The notes beneath the pieces are model-generated. The model did no database searches, was not told where the DNA came from, and worked only from the letters and a program-made list of their open reading frames with translations. The translations under genes were made by a program, and so were the position numbers. A stretch of DNA of 64,000 nt from an uncultured Oscillospiraceae bacterium (GTDB lineage Bacteria > Bacillota > Clostridia > Oscillospirales > Ruminococcaceae): positions 1 through 64,000 of the forward strand of contig CAJTMU010000007.1 of assembly GCA_910577365.1 (NCBI GenBank), written 5' to 3'. Position 1 is the stretch's first letter, and each line of letters starts with the position of its first letter. Shown here in pieces: positions 9,112 to 17,889 of this stretch.

Positions 9112-10179
9112 ATGAAGCTTTTTAAAAAAATATCCCGCATATTATGCGCCGTGTCGGCGACCGCGTGTCTGGTCGGCTGCGCGGAAAAGTTTTCCGAAAA
9201 GGAAACGAAATACTACGTTGTATATTCGGATATTTTAAATCCCGACGGACTCCTTTGCGGGATTGACGAGGACGGAAATTATACTTCAAGCGTGAAAATA
9301 AATCTGCGGGACGGGACGAACGTGGGGTTTGCGGACGGAATGACCGTTATAGGCGGAGGCCGTGCGAATACTCATATGCTGATTGACGGGGACGGGGAAT
9401 ATAAGGAATTTTATCTTCTTGACGAGCCGAATTATACGGGGGTATGCGCGGTCACCACGGACGGAGATAAGATGATATCCTCAATGAACGGGGGCTTTTC
9501 CGATGGAGTTTATCTGAACCTTCTGGTGATACAGGATATTTCGGGAAACGTTGACGTAAAAGAAATTATCGAGATATACGCGGAGGATATTATATGCGTT
9601 GAAGGTACGGTTTATATCGTTGGCGCGATGGATTACGCGGGAGAGGAGGACGGCTGGATAGGCAAGATAATTTCGTATGATACGGAAAGCGGGGAAATGT
9701 CGGAGCGGGAATTTGAGGCGAGAAAGCCTTTAGGTGAAATTCAATGTCTGGGCGACAGGCTGTATTGCAGCGCTTATGAGCTGAACGGCGGCTGCAAGGA
9801 AATATATGTTATCGACAGGCTTACTCTCGATAAAGTCGGTATACTGACTTTTGAAGAAAACATTTCGGGTCTGCTGACTTCTGAGGGAAAGCTGTACTTT
9901 GAAACGGGCGGGGTATTCTGCGAGGCAGATCCGTCGGACGGGTCTGTCGCTGCGAGCTTGTACACGCTTCCCGAGGGAGGCTATATTGAATACGCCGCGG
10001 CTTCGGAGGGCAGGATATATATTACGACGCGGTTTGACGTGCCGAGGGATGACGGCGGAAACGACCCTGTCGTCGGCGTACAGGCTGAATGTGTGCCGTC
10101 GGACGGTACGGTCACGGAAACGCCCGTCCGTATGGACAGAAGTAAGTATTCGTTTTTTGTGCCGGTTCCCGCATTTTAG
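9112..10179 (+). CDS. Predicted lipoprotein with beta-propeller-like repeats
   Basis: Signal peptide with lipobox CLVGC (Cys at about residue 23), so an exported, membrane-anchored protein of 355 residues. The mature part is acidic and made of repeated short beta-rich blocks (CAVTTDGDKM, GEIQCLGDRLYCSAYE, ISGLLTSEGKLYFETG, EGRIYITTRF), the pattern of a YncE/PQQ-like beta-propeller without recognisable metal or substrate sites. Function unknown; possibly a surface binding or sensor protein. A good promoter lies upstream and the Nudix gene follows 34 bases after the stop. Confidence 0.7.
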   Translation: MKLFKKISRILCAVSATACLVGCAEKFSEKETKYYVVYSDILNPDGLLCGIDEDGNYTSSVKINLRDGTNVGFADGMTVIGGGRANTHMLIDGDGEYKEFYLLDEPNYTGVCAVTTDGDKMISSMNGGFSDGVYLNLLVIQDISGNVDVKEIIEIYAEDIICVEGTVYIVGAMDYAGEEDGWIGKIISYDTESGEMSEREFEARKPLGEIQCLGDRLYCSAYELNGGCKEIYVIDRLTLDKVGILTFEENISGLLTSEGKLYFETGGVFCEADPSDGSVAASLYTLPEGGYIEYAAASEGRIYITTRFDVPRDDGGNDPVVGVQAECVPSDGTVTETPVRMDRSKYSFFVPVPAF

Positions 10180-10213
10180 TACGGTTATAAGCCGCGTAAA
10201 AACGGGAGGATAT

Positions 10214-10783
10214 ATGTATAACGATAACGAATTATTTGACATACTTAACGAAAGCGGTGATAAAACCGGTCAGACCATGCCGCGAATAGAGGTGCACAGA
10301 ACGGGTGCGCTTCACGGAAGTGTGCATATATGGGTGATACGCAGGCGGCTGGATGGGTTGGAGGTGCTGTTGCAGAAGCGCGCTCCCGATAAAGACAGCT
10401 ATCCTGACTGCTGGGACGCTGCTTCCACAGGGCATATCAACGCGGGCGAGGACAGCCTTTCAGCGGCGGCGCGCGAGGTCGGAGAGGAACTTGGTGTTGA
10501 TGCTGCTCCGTCGGAGCTTATACCGTTGTTCAGGCGCAGAGTCAGGGAAGATAACATATTTAATGGAAAGCGATTTATAAATAACGAGATAACCCGCGTT
10601 TATCTGCTGCGCAGAGATATCCGCGACGAGGAGCTTATACCTGAGCAGGCGGAGATATCCGAGCTGAAGTGGTTCGGCGCGGAGCAGCTTGCGGAGCTTA
10701 TGAAAAGTCAAGAGGGGAGCTTCTGTGTTGACAGCGAAGAGCTGCGTGAGGTGCTTGCGTGCGCTGAAAATATGCTTGGATAG
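10214..10783 (+). CDS. Nudix hydrolase of the isopentenyl-diphosphate-isomerase-like type
   Basis: 189 residues with a complete Nudix box, GHINAGEDSLSAAAREVGEE, that binds Mg and cleaves nucleoside or other diphosphates linked to X. The N-terminus (ELFDILNESGDKTG) and the HGSVHIWVI segment match the YfcD/IDI-like subgroup; many are annotated as Nudix hydrolases of unknown substrate. The start at 10214 has GGGAGGA in front; a longer open frame overlaps the lipoprotein gene and is rejected. Confidence 0.88.
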   Translation: MYNDNELFDILNESGDKTGQTMPRIEVHRTGALHGSVHIWVIRRRLDGLEVLLQKRAPDKDSYPDCWDAASTGHINAGEDSLSAAAREVGEELGVDAAPSELIPLFRRRVREDNIFNGKRFINNEITRVYLLRRDIRDEELIPEQAEISELKWFGAEQLAELMKSQEGSFCVDSEELREVLACAENMLG

Positions 10784-10885
10784 ACGGAGCGCCTAAACAG
10801 TGGGGAAGTATGTCAGCGGAACGGCGGGGCATAACAGCAAAATGTAAATAACCGTCAATGACGGGTTTTATAGGAGGTATTGAAA

Positions 10886-11227
10886 ATGCCATTCATTAAC
10901 ACAAAGTATTCGGCAGAGATTTCTTTGGAACAGGAACGCGAAATAAAAGCTCGGTTCGCGGAAGCGGTTAGGTTGATTGGGAAAACCGAAAACTGGCTTA
11001 TGGTGGGATTTGAACAGGGCTGTTCGCTCTATTTTAAGGGCGAAAAAAGCGAGAAGATCGCTTTTGTTGAAGTCAGCCTATACGGCGGAGCTTCCGCGTC
11101 AAGCTATGGTCAGATGACCGCGGAGATATGTAAGATACTTAACGATGTTCTTGGCGTTCCTGCGGACAAGGTCTATGTGAAGTATTCCCCCGTAGATAAC
11201 TGGGGCTGGAACGGAGGCAATTTCTGA
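10886..11227 (+). CDS. MIF/phenylpyruvate tautomerase-type protein
   Basis: 113 residues, the length of macrophage migration inhibitory factor and D-dopachrome tautomerase. It begins M-P, and after removal of Met the Pro1 is the catalytic base of this superfamily. The later KVYVKYSPVDNWGWNGGNF ending is the conserved MIF C-terminus. It would form a trimer that tautomerises aromatic alpha-keto acids. The start at 10886 has AGGAGG upstream, and an earlier AAAATG frame start two codons up would spoil the Met-Pro end. A terminator follows at 11236. Confidence 0.82.
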   Translation: MPFINTKYSAEISLEQEREIKARFAEAVRLIGKTENWLMVGFEQGCSLYFKGEKSEKIAFVEVSLYGGASASSYGQMTAEICKILNDVLGVPADKVYVKYSPVDNWGWNGGNF

Positions 11228-11235
11228 TTAGTTAA

Positions 11236-11260
11236 ACGGGGCGGCACTCTTCCGCCCCGT
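11236..11260 (+). terminator. Terminator after the MIF-like gene
   Basis: ACGGGGCGG and CCGCCCCGT arms with a 7-base loop, followed by GACATTTGTT. Confidence 0.75.
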
Positions 11261-11431
11261 GACATTTGTTACAAAAAGGAAATTTACGACTGTTGATTCT
11301 TTATTTTGACGATAAATGAATGTAATTTTTTGAGCCGTTTTATCTAAAAGAATTTTTTGCACTCTGACATTTGGGGATTCATTAACGGCTGAAGTGTATG
11401 TCCGCTTCCAAAATTGATTAATGATTTACAG

Positions 11432-11580
11432 CTTGTAGAAAAGGTTATTGCAGCACAATGTTGAGGCAGGAAATTTTTGAGAGAGCCTAAGAAGCAATAC
11501 GGAGCGAAGCGGAGTGTTGCTGTCTTAGGCGGGTCGAAAAAATTTCAAATTAAAATAAATTAGCTTAGGTCAACACTTGA
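11432..11580. repeat. Palindromic intergenic element E
   Basis: Begins TTGTAGAAAAGGTTATTGCAG and ends with TTAGCTTAGGTCAACA. GGAAATTTTTGAG (from 11470) and AAAAAATTTC (about 11529-11538) form outer arms, and GCCTAAG and CTTAGGC are inner arms of a roughly 50-base hairpin. The same flanks occur at 31307-31377 without the hairpin (element F), and the CTTAGGTCAWCA tail also ends elements B and C. No gene is seen in the 11261-11737 gap. Confidence 0.6.
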
Positions 11581-11737
11581 TATACGCACTGTGATTTATT
11601 TTGTCAGCTTTGTGCCGAAAAAATCGGATAAGCGCAAATAAAGTTTACGCCGAGATGTTGCGCTGCACTGTATTTTACATAAACTGAGCGGTATTTTGCC
11701 GCTCCTTTATATTTAAATGCTAAATTTTATAAATTTA

Positions 11738-11766
11738 TTGACTTTATCTGGGGTTTATGCTATAAT
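11738..11766 (+). promoter_or_regulatory. Sigma-A promoter for the HAD gene at 11856
   Basis: TTGACT, 17 bases, TATAAT, about 90 bases before the start codon. Confidence 0.75.
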
Positions 11767-11855
11767 TAAGATGCTACTTTATGTGGCGGAGTTTTGGGAG
11801 TTGACGTTTTTCGAAACATTATTACGAACCCAGTTTAAAGAAAGGTATTACGGCT

Positions 11856-12509
11856 ATGATTAAGGCAGTTATATTTGATTTGGACGGACTTATATTGGAT
11901 ACGGAAAAGCTTCTCGTGAAATTCTGGTGTCAGGCGGCTAACGAGGCGGGTTTTCCCATGCAGACAGAGCATGCGTTACATATCCGAAGCCTTGGGCGCA
12001 AGTTTGCCATTCCTTATCTCAGCGAGGTGTTTGGTCCTGAGTTTGATTATATAAATATCCGATCGCGCCGCATGGAGCTTATGGCGGAGCATATTCATGA
12101 GCATGGTCTGGAGAAAAAGCCGGGGTTGGAGGAGCTTCTGAACTTTTTACAGAAAAATCGTATCCCCGCAGCTGTTGCAACTGCCACAGACAAACTCCGC
12201 GCAGAGAAATATCTGCAGCAGACAGGTCTGCTGCATTATTTCAGCAGTGTTATATGCGCGGCAATGGTGGAAAACGGAAAGCCTAAGCCGGATATTTATC
12301 TTTTTGCCGCGAGCAGGCTGGGGCTTAAGCCGCAGGAGTGCATGGCGCTGGAGGACTCGCCCAACGGGGTGCGCGCTGCAAGCTCGGCAGGCTGTGTGAC
12401 GGTTATGATCCCTGATCTTACAGAACCCGACGATGAAGTGATACCTTTGATTTACACTTCGGTTAAATCGTTGGCTGACGTGCCGGCTATTATTAAAAAA
12501 TTGTCCTGA
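11856..12509 (+). CDS. HAD-superfamily hydrolase, beta-phosphoglucomutase-like
   Basis: 217 residues, C1-capped HAD subfamily IA. Motif I FDLDGLILDTE has the nucleophile Asp8 and general acid Asp10; ATATDKLRAEKYL carries the motif II Thr region, GKPKPDIYL the motif III Lys and ALEDSPNGVRAA the motif IV acids. This set is shared by beta-phosphoglucomutases and sugar-phosphate phosphatases; the exact reaction is unknown. It is followed after 13 bases by the FapA-family gene, so probably one transcript from the promoter at 11738. Confidence 0.88.
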   Translation: MIKAVIFDLDGLILDTEKLLVKFWCQAANEAGFPMQTEHALHIRSLGRKFAIPYLSEVFGPEFDYINIRSRRMELMAEHIHEHGLEKKPGLEELLNFLQKNRIPAAVATATDKLRAEKYLQQTGLLHYFSSVICAAMVENGKPKPDIYLFAASRLGLKPQECMALEDSPNGVRAASSAGCVTVMIPDLTEPDDEVIPLIYTSVKSLADVPAIIKKLS

Positions 12510-12522
12510 CGGAGGTGGGGAA

Positions 12523-13944
12523 ATGGCTCTTGATAATTTAAATAATGAAGAAGCCGGAGTAAAGATTGTGCCGATAGACGGCAGAGTAGATATAAGCTTC
12601 GACCCGGACGGGGCTATGGCAAATATGATACTGTTTGCGCCTCAGAACGGCGGCAGACCCATAACTGCGGAGATGGTCATGGAGGAGCTTGCCAATAGGG
12701 GAATAGTTCACGGAATAGACGAGATAGATATACAGGAAATGGTGAAGTCAAGGGTTTATGATACGCCCATATGTGTGGCAAGAGCTGATCTTCCCAAGCG
12801 GGGACAGAACGGAACCGTGAATTTTCACTTTGATAAGGATCGAAAGCCCAAGCCATACCGCGACGAATTTGGTATCACCAATTACCGTGAGCTGAACGTT
12901 ATTGTTCCGATACGCAAGGGAGAGGTAATAGCGGATATTATACCTCCTTCGGAGGGCATTCCGGGTACAAATATTTTTGGAAAGTCCATTCCTGCGGAAT
13001 CGGGCGCTCCCGCAAAGGTCACTGTGGGTAAGAACACTGCGGTCACGGTGGACGGCAAGACTATTGTCGCATCATGCGACGGTCACGTGGTTTACGGTAC
13101 GGGATGCTTTACGGTTGAGGATACGGTTACTATAAAGTCTGATCTGGATATGTCTGTGGGAAATCTCAGCTTTTTCGGGGATATCCATATCAAGGGTAAT
13201 GTTATGGAAGGCTTTATTATAGCCGCGGGAAAGAATGTCAGGGTAGACGGCACAGTGTTTGGCGCGGAAATAGTTGCGGGCGGAAACGTTACTATTGTAG
13301 GAGGCGCAATCAACACAAAGATAGAGTGCGGCGGAAACGCGGAAATAGGATTTTGCGACAATACTGAGATAAAGGCTAACGGTAACGTTGTTTCAAAGCA
13401 GTTCGCTTTCTGCAATATTTTTTGCTACGGCGGTCTGACCGCTAAGGGTGCTCACGGTGTTATCGTGGGCGGAAAAATATCTTCCATGAGAGATGTTACG
13501 GCGGGAGTTATCGGCTCGGAAAAATATACAGCCACCGAGATAAATATCGGTGACGGTTCGGTGATTTACGCAAGAAAGCGCCAGGCGGAGGAGGAGCTTG
13601 AAACCTCTGCGAAAGCTTATGACTTGGCGATAAAGAATCTTGATTATCTGAAGTATCGCAGAACGCAGCAGGGCGGCGGTCTTACTGACAGCCAGCAGAA
13701 GCAGTTCAAGACCGAAACGCGCAACAAGCTGTTTCACGCCATGCGAAAAAAGGAACTGGGTGACCTTATCGCCCAGCTTGAAGAGGATATCAAGAACAAG
13801 GACGCGCTGTGCGCTAAATGTTCGGGTATAATATATCCAGGGGCAAAGTTCTGTATAAATTTCCTTACCATGGAAATAACAGAAACGGCAGTGCGATCTA
13901 CAGTTACGGTGCTTAATGACGCTATTGCGGTTATTCCGAATTAG
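12523..13944 (+). CDS. FapA family (DUF342) polymer-forming protein
   Basis: 473 residues. The N-terminal part is the DUF342 head; residues about 165-330 form a run of short beta turns (GNVMEGFIIAAGKNVRVDG, GGNVTIVGG, GGNAEIGF) typical of a right-handed beta-helix, and residues about 350-425 are a charged coiled coil. The family includes FapA and bactofilin-like scaffold proteins that recruit partners to surface or division structures. No flagellar genes are present here, so the specific job is unknown. Cytosolic; a strong GGAGG site precedes the start. Confidence 0.85.
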   Translation: MALDNLNNEEAGVKIVPIDGRVDISFDPDGAMANMILFAPQNGGRPITAEMVMEELANRGIVHGIDEIDIQEMVKSRVYDTPICVARADLPKRGQNGTVNFHFDKDRKPKPYRDEFGITNYRELNVIVPIRKGEVIADIIPPSEGIPGTNIFGKSIPAESGAPAKVTVGKNTAVTVDGKTIVASCDGHVVYGTGCFTVEDTVTIKSDLDMSVGNLSFFGDIHIKGNVMEGFIIAAGKNVRVDGTVFGAEIVAGGNVTIVGGAINTKIECGGNAEIGFCDNTEIKANGNVVSKQFAFCNIFCYGGLTAKGAHGVIVGGKISSMRDVTAGVIGSEKYTATEINIGDGSVIYARKRQAEEELETSAKAYDLAIKNLDYLKYRRTQQGGGLTDSQQKQFKTETRNKLFHAMRKKELGDLIAQLEEDIKNKDALCAKCSGIIYPGAKFCINFLTMEITETAVRSTVTVLNDAIAVIPN

Positions 13945-14069
13945 TTTAGACGCGGCAGGGCGCACTGTTTTAATGGCTGCGTTTTGTTGTCGGTTTTGAC
14001 TGCATTTACCGCAAAAACAGTTTGTCGCTTTGGAATCACGATTCCGCGTCTTGCGCGAGTGATCCAAAT

Positions 14070-14290
14070 AGGTTAAGCATTTTAATCCAAACAACACAAA
14101 AATTGAAGAGTTAAAGCGTTGAAAGCAAATATAAGCTGAACGCCCACACATAAATTCCCCGCAAGCCGACGTATGGGTTTTACGCAAAAGTCAATATAAC
14201 GCTTAAGCGTTAACCCTTATGTTGCGCAAAACCGCGCTGTGCAGCGAAGCTTTCAGAGCGGTGCGGAAAATTCTTTCAAATAAAGGAGTG
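14070..14290. repeat. Palindromic leader element A, ahead of the beta-galactosidase gene
   Basis: Shares GGTTAAGCATTTTA and GCGTTGAAAGC blocks with elements B-D. AAATTCCCCGCA (about 14153-14164) is inverted as TGCGGAAAATTC (from 14262). The right end runs GCGGAAAATTCTTTCAAATAAAGGAG, directly into the ribosome binding site of the next gene. The preceding part of the gap, 13945-14069, shows nothing else. Confidence 0.6.
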
Positions 14291-14294
14291 CAAA

Positions 14295-17200
14295 ATGAAA
14301 TCATTGACGGTTTTATTTAATGACGGATGGAAATTCTGTCTTACAGAGGCAGATAAAATAAAGGATATATCCGAGCTTGCGGGGGCGCGTTGGTACGATG
14401 TGGAGCTTCCCCATGACTGTCTGATAAACGATACGCACAATCTGTACAAGACGGGTGATGGTTGGTATAAAAAGAGATTTGCGGTGACGGCAGAGCAGCT
14501 TTCGGGCAGCGTTTTCCTGAATTTTGACGGAGTGTATATGGACAGCACGGTCTATGTGAACGGCATGGAAGCGGGCAGCTGGACGTATGGGTACTCTGCG
14601 TTTGAGCTTGACATTACTCCGCTGCTTCGCGCGGGGGACAATGAGGTTGCCGTTCTGGTGCGCTACCGCGAGCCGAACACGCGCTGGTACAGCGGCGCGG
14701 GTATATACAGAGACGTCAATCTTATCGTAAAGCCCGAAACGTATATTCCCACGAACGGTATATATATCCACTCCGAAAAGAAAGACGAGGGCGCTTTTGA
14801 AACAGAGGTAGAAACCGATATCTGCGGCAGCGCGGGTGAGATCTATATTACGTTACAGGTGCTTTCTCCCGATGAGGAGATAATCGCGGGCTTTGAGCAG
14901 CGTGCTTTGTTTAAGGGCGGCAGAAGCAGCTTTATAAACAGGTTTACGATAGACAATCCCCTGCTGTGGGATATTGATGACCCCAACGTTTACACAATGC
15001 GCGTTTCGCTTTATAAGGACGGCGAGCTTATAGATTTGGACGAGGAGAGCTTCGGCTACAAGACCGCGGAGTTCGTTCCCGAAAAGGGACTGCTGCTAAA
15101 CGGCAGGCAGATAAAGCTGCACGGAGTTTGTATGCATCACGATTTGGGCGCTCTCGGCTCCGCTTTCAACTTCACCGCGCTGCTGCGTCAGCTCAGGATT
15201 ATGAAGGAGATGGGTGCGAACGCGATACGCACATCCCACAATATGCCTGTAAGGCAGCTTATGGACATCTGCGACCACATAGGGCTGCTGGTGGACAGCG
15301 AAGCTTTTGATATGTGGGAGAACGCCAAGACCGAATTCGATAATCACCGCTTTTTCAAGGATACTGCGGAGCGGGACGTTAAGAGCTGGGTGGAGCGCGA
15401 CAGAAACCACCCGTCGCTGCTGATGTGGAGTATAGGAAACGAGATAAGCGACACAAATTCGGAGCACGGGATAGAGATAACCAAGCGGCTTAAGGGATAT
15501 GTGGACAAGTATGATTTTAAGCACAACGCTCCCGCTACGATAGGCTCCAATTTCATGCCGGGCGAAAATGCGCAGAAGTGCGCTGACGAGCTTAAGCTGG
15601 CGGGCTATAACTACTCGGAGCACCTTTACGCGGAGCATCACGGGCGCTATCCCGACTGGACGATATACGGCAGTGAGACTTCTTCGGCGGTGCGCAGCCG
15701 CGCGATATATCACTTCCCCGCGTCCGCTCCGATACTCACGCACGACGACCTTCAGTGCTCCTCGCTGGGCAACAGTGTTGTGGGCTGGGGGAGTTTTGCG
15801 CACAAGGCATGGCGGCTGGACAGGGACTGTGATTTCTGCGCGGGTCAGTTTGTATGGACGGGCTTTGACTATATCGGCGAACCTACCCCATATTCCACCA
15901 AGAACAGCTATTTCGGAATGGTGGACACGGCGGGATTCCCCAAGGATATCTATTATTTCTATCAGAGCGTGTGGACAGACCCCGCAGTCAAACCCATGCT
16001 GCATATCGTTCCCTGTTACTGGGACTTTAACCCCGGTCAGCCTGTGGACGTGATAATTTACAGCAACGCGGAAAAGGTCGAGCTTTTTTTGAACGGCAGA
16101 TCGCTTGGCGTTAAGGAAATGCGGCTTGCGGACAGCGAGGAGATGTGCGCGCATTATATCGTGCCGTACGAGGCGGGTGAGCTTTCCGCAAAGGGCTACG
16201 GCAGTGACGGCGCGGTCATTGCGCAGGACAGACTTGTTACCTGTTTCGACCCAGTAAGGGTCACGCTGGAGAGCGATAAGGACGCGCTTTTCGCTGACGG
16301 TCGCGATATAGCATTTATTGAGATTTCCGCCGCGGATAAAAACGGAGTGCCGGTGGGCAACGCGCGAAACCGCGTTAAGGTCGAGGTGAGCGGCGCGGGG
16401 CGGCTGGTTGGTTTGGACAACGGCGACAGCACGGATTACGACAGCTACAAGGGCGACAACCGCAGGCTTTTCGGCGGTAAACTGCTGGCCATGGTTCAAT
16501 CTACACTGGAAAGCGGGGAAATAAAGGTCAGGGCGGTTTCCGAGGGTTTGGAAAGCGCTGAGATTACTCTGGACTCCGCAGCGCTTCCTGAGGGGATAAC
16601 CGCTGATGGCGTTTCGGTCGTTAAGGAGAACGCTTTTCCCGCTGTTACCAATGAATATACCCGAGAGATACCCGTGCGCAAGATTGAGCTTACGGGCGGC
16701 GGAGCTTTGAATGAGAATAATGCTTCGGCGGAGATAAGCGTTAAGCTTCTGCCCGAAAACGCCACTTACCGCGACGTAAGCTGGAAGATAGTGCGTGAGA
16801 ACGGCGTGGACAGCGAGATAGCTTCCGCTGAGCCTGCGGAAAGCGGAGCGGTCGTGACCGCCATAGGCGACGGTGAATTTTTCGCGCGCGCGTTTGTGAA
16901 CAACGGCGGCAGTGTTCCGCAATGCTTTGCGGACGTCAAATTTACCGTTACGGGGCTGGGCGCCGCCACAAGAGACGCATACGAATTTATTTCCGCCTGT
17001 GCGGCGGACGAGTGTCTCGGCACGGCGCGCGTGATTGAGGACGGCGCTATGTCCGCATTTGAGGGCAGAACGGTGCTGGTATACCGCAACATAGATTTCG
17101 GCACGGCGGGAACGGATACCATGAGCATCAGCATAGGCACCTGCGCCGATGTTGGCGTTGAGGTGTGGGAGGGTACTCCCGACAGCGGAAGGCTGCTGCT

Positions 17201-17717
17201 GGATTCGGTATTCATGGGCAACGGGCACTGGTGCGGCTTCGCGGAGCAGCTGTTCGGGCTTTCGGGGCGCGTTAAGGGTATCAGGACCGTTTCCGTTGTC
17301 ATAAAGAACAGCGGGGTTATTTTCGGAGGGTTTGCTTTCGGAGCGGTCAACAGAGCGTTTGACGAGAATTACACAGCCGAAAACGACGGTGTTTACGGCG
17401 ATGAATATACCATTTCGGGGCGCAGCATTGTGGGTATCGGTAACAATGTTATTATCAGCTACGACGGTCTTGACTTCGGTGAAAAGGGTGCGCACTACCT
17501 TACAATAAAAGGAGCTACACCCAACCCCATGAACGCGGTGCAGTTCCGCTATACACCCAAGGGCGGCGAGCAGCAGAGCCTGTTTTTGGACTTCATCAGC
17601 GCCGACAGCCCCGAGGAGCAGCGCTTTGATATCCCCGCGCTAACGGGTGTGAATGATATCAAGTTTGTGTTCCTGCCAGGGTCAAAATTCGATTTCATCA
17701 GCTTTAAATTTGAGTAA
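14295..17717 (+). CDS. GH2 beta-galactosidase with C-terminal binding modules
   Basis: 1140 residues. Order: GH2 sugar-binding domain (1-170), immunoglobulin-like domain (about 180-270), TIM barrel (about 275-560), a DUF4982 domain (about 600-665, with NPGQPVDVIIYSNAEKVELF), an invasin-like Ig domain (about 670-760), then two beta-sandwich modules that look like family 6 carbohydrate-binding modules (about 900-1140). The acid/base Glu lies in SIGNEIS and the nucleophile in YGSETSS. It cleaves terminal beta-galactose, perhaps from xyloglucan or pectin side chains. There is no signal peptide, which is odd for an enzyme with binding modules. The exact glycoside is uncertain. Confidence 0.88.
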   Translation: MKSLTVLFNDGWKFCLTEADKIKDISELAGARWYDVELPHDCLINDTHNLYKTGDGWYKKRFAVTAEQLSGSVFLNFDGVYMDSTVYVNGMEAGSWTYGYSAFELDITPLLRAGDNEVAVLVRYREPNTRWYSGAGIYRDVNLIVKPETYIPTNGIYIHSEKKDEGAFETEVETDICGSAGEIYITLQVLSPDEEIIAGFEQRALFKGGRSSFINRFTIDNPLLWDIDDPNVYTMRVSLYKDGELIDLDEESFGYKTAEFVPEKGLLLNGRQIKLHGVCMHHDLGALGSAFNFTALLRQLRIMKEMGANAIRTSHNMPVRQLMDICDHIGLLVDSEAFDMWENAKTEFDNHRFFKDTAERDVKSWVERDRNHPSLLMWSIGNEISDTNSEHGIEITKRLKGYVDKYDFKHNAPATIGSNFMPGENAQKCADELKLAGYNYSEHLYAEHHGRYPDWTIYGSETSSAVRSRAIYHFPASAPILTHDDLQCSSLGNSVVGWGSFAHKAWRLDRDCDFCAGQFVWTGFDYIGEPTPYSTKNSYFGMVDTAGFPKDIYYFYQSVWTDPAVKPMLHIVPCYWDFNPGQPVDVIIYSNAEKVELFLNGRSLGVKEMRLADSEEMCAHYIVPYEAGELSAKGYGSDGAVIAQDRLVTCFDPVRVTLESDKDALFADGRDIAFIEISAADKNGVPVGNARNRVKVEVSGAGRLVGLDNGDSTDYDSYKGDNRRLFGGKLLAMVQSTLESGEIKVRAVSEGLESAEITLDSAALPEGITADGVSVVKENAFPAVTNEYTREIPVRKIELTGGGALNENNASAEISVKLLPENATYRDVSWKIVRENGVDSEIASAEPAESGAVVTAIGDGEFFARAFVNNGGSVPQCFADVKFTVTGLGAATRDAYEFISACAADECLGTARVIEDGAMSAFEGRTVLVYRNIDFGTAGTDTMSISIGTCADVGVEVWEGTPDSGRLLLDSVFMGNGHWCGFAEQLFGLSGRVKGIRTVSVVIKNSGVIFGGFAFGAVNRAFDENYTAENDGVYGDEYTISGRSIVGIGNNVIISYDGLDFGEKGAHYLTIKGATPNPMNAVQFRYTPKGGEQQSLFLDFISADSPEEQRFDIPALTGVNDIKFVFLPGSKFDFISFKFE

Positions 17718-17737
17718 AAAATGTTAATATCTGGTTA

Positions 17738-17777
17738 TTGTAACCGATTTGTAAACAAAATTGTAAACAAATTGTAA
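17738..17777 (+). promoter_or_regulatory. Phased TTGTAA direct-repeat array
   Basis: TTGTAA occurs four times, starting at 17738, 17749, 17761 and 17772, spacing 11, 12 and 11 bases, about one DNA turn. The array ends 11 bases before the -35 box of the promoter at 17789. It looks like an operator for a protein binding one face of the helix; no regulator is identified. Confidence 0.6.
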
Positions 17778-17788
17778 CCTTACTTTTA

Positions 17789-17817
17789 TTGCATTTTGCG
17801 TGAAAAAGTTGTATAAT
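17789..17817 (+). promoter_or_regulatory. Sigma-A promoter for the NlpC/P60-like gene
   Basis: TTGCAT, 17 bases, TATAAT, about 70 bases before the start codon and just downstream of the TTGTAA array. Confidence 0.75.
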
Positions 17818-17889
17818 ATAGATAATTAATAAATATGGGCGGCTCTCGTACGAGAATCTGATTTTAAACGTTCCCACTGAGGTGACCTT

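Noticed and set aside
15096..17495. Very long open frame antisense to the beta-galactosidase gene
   Set aside because: It mirrors the GH2 gene codon by codon, has no ribosome binding site and an Arg/His-rich composition typical of antisense shadows in GC-rich codons.
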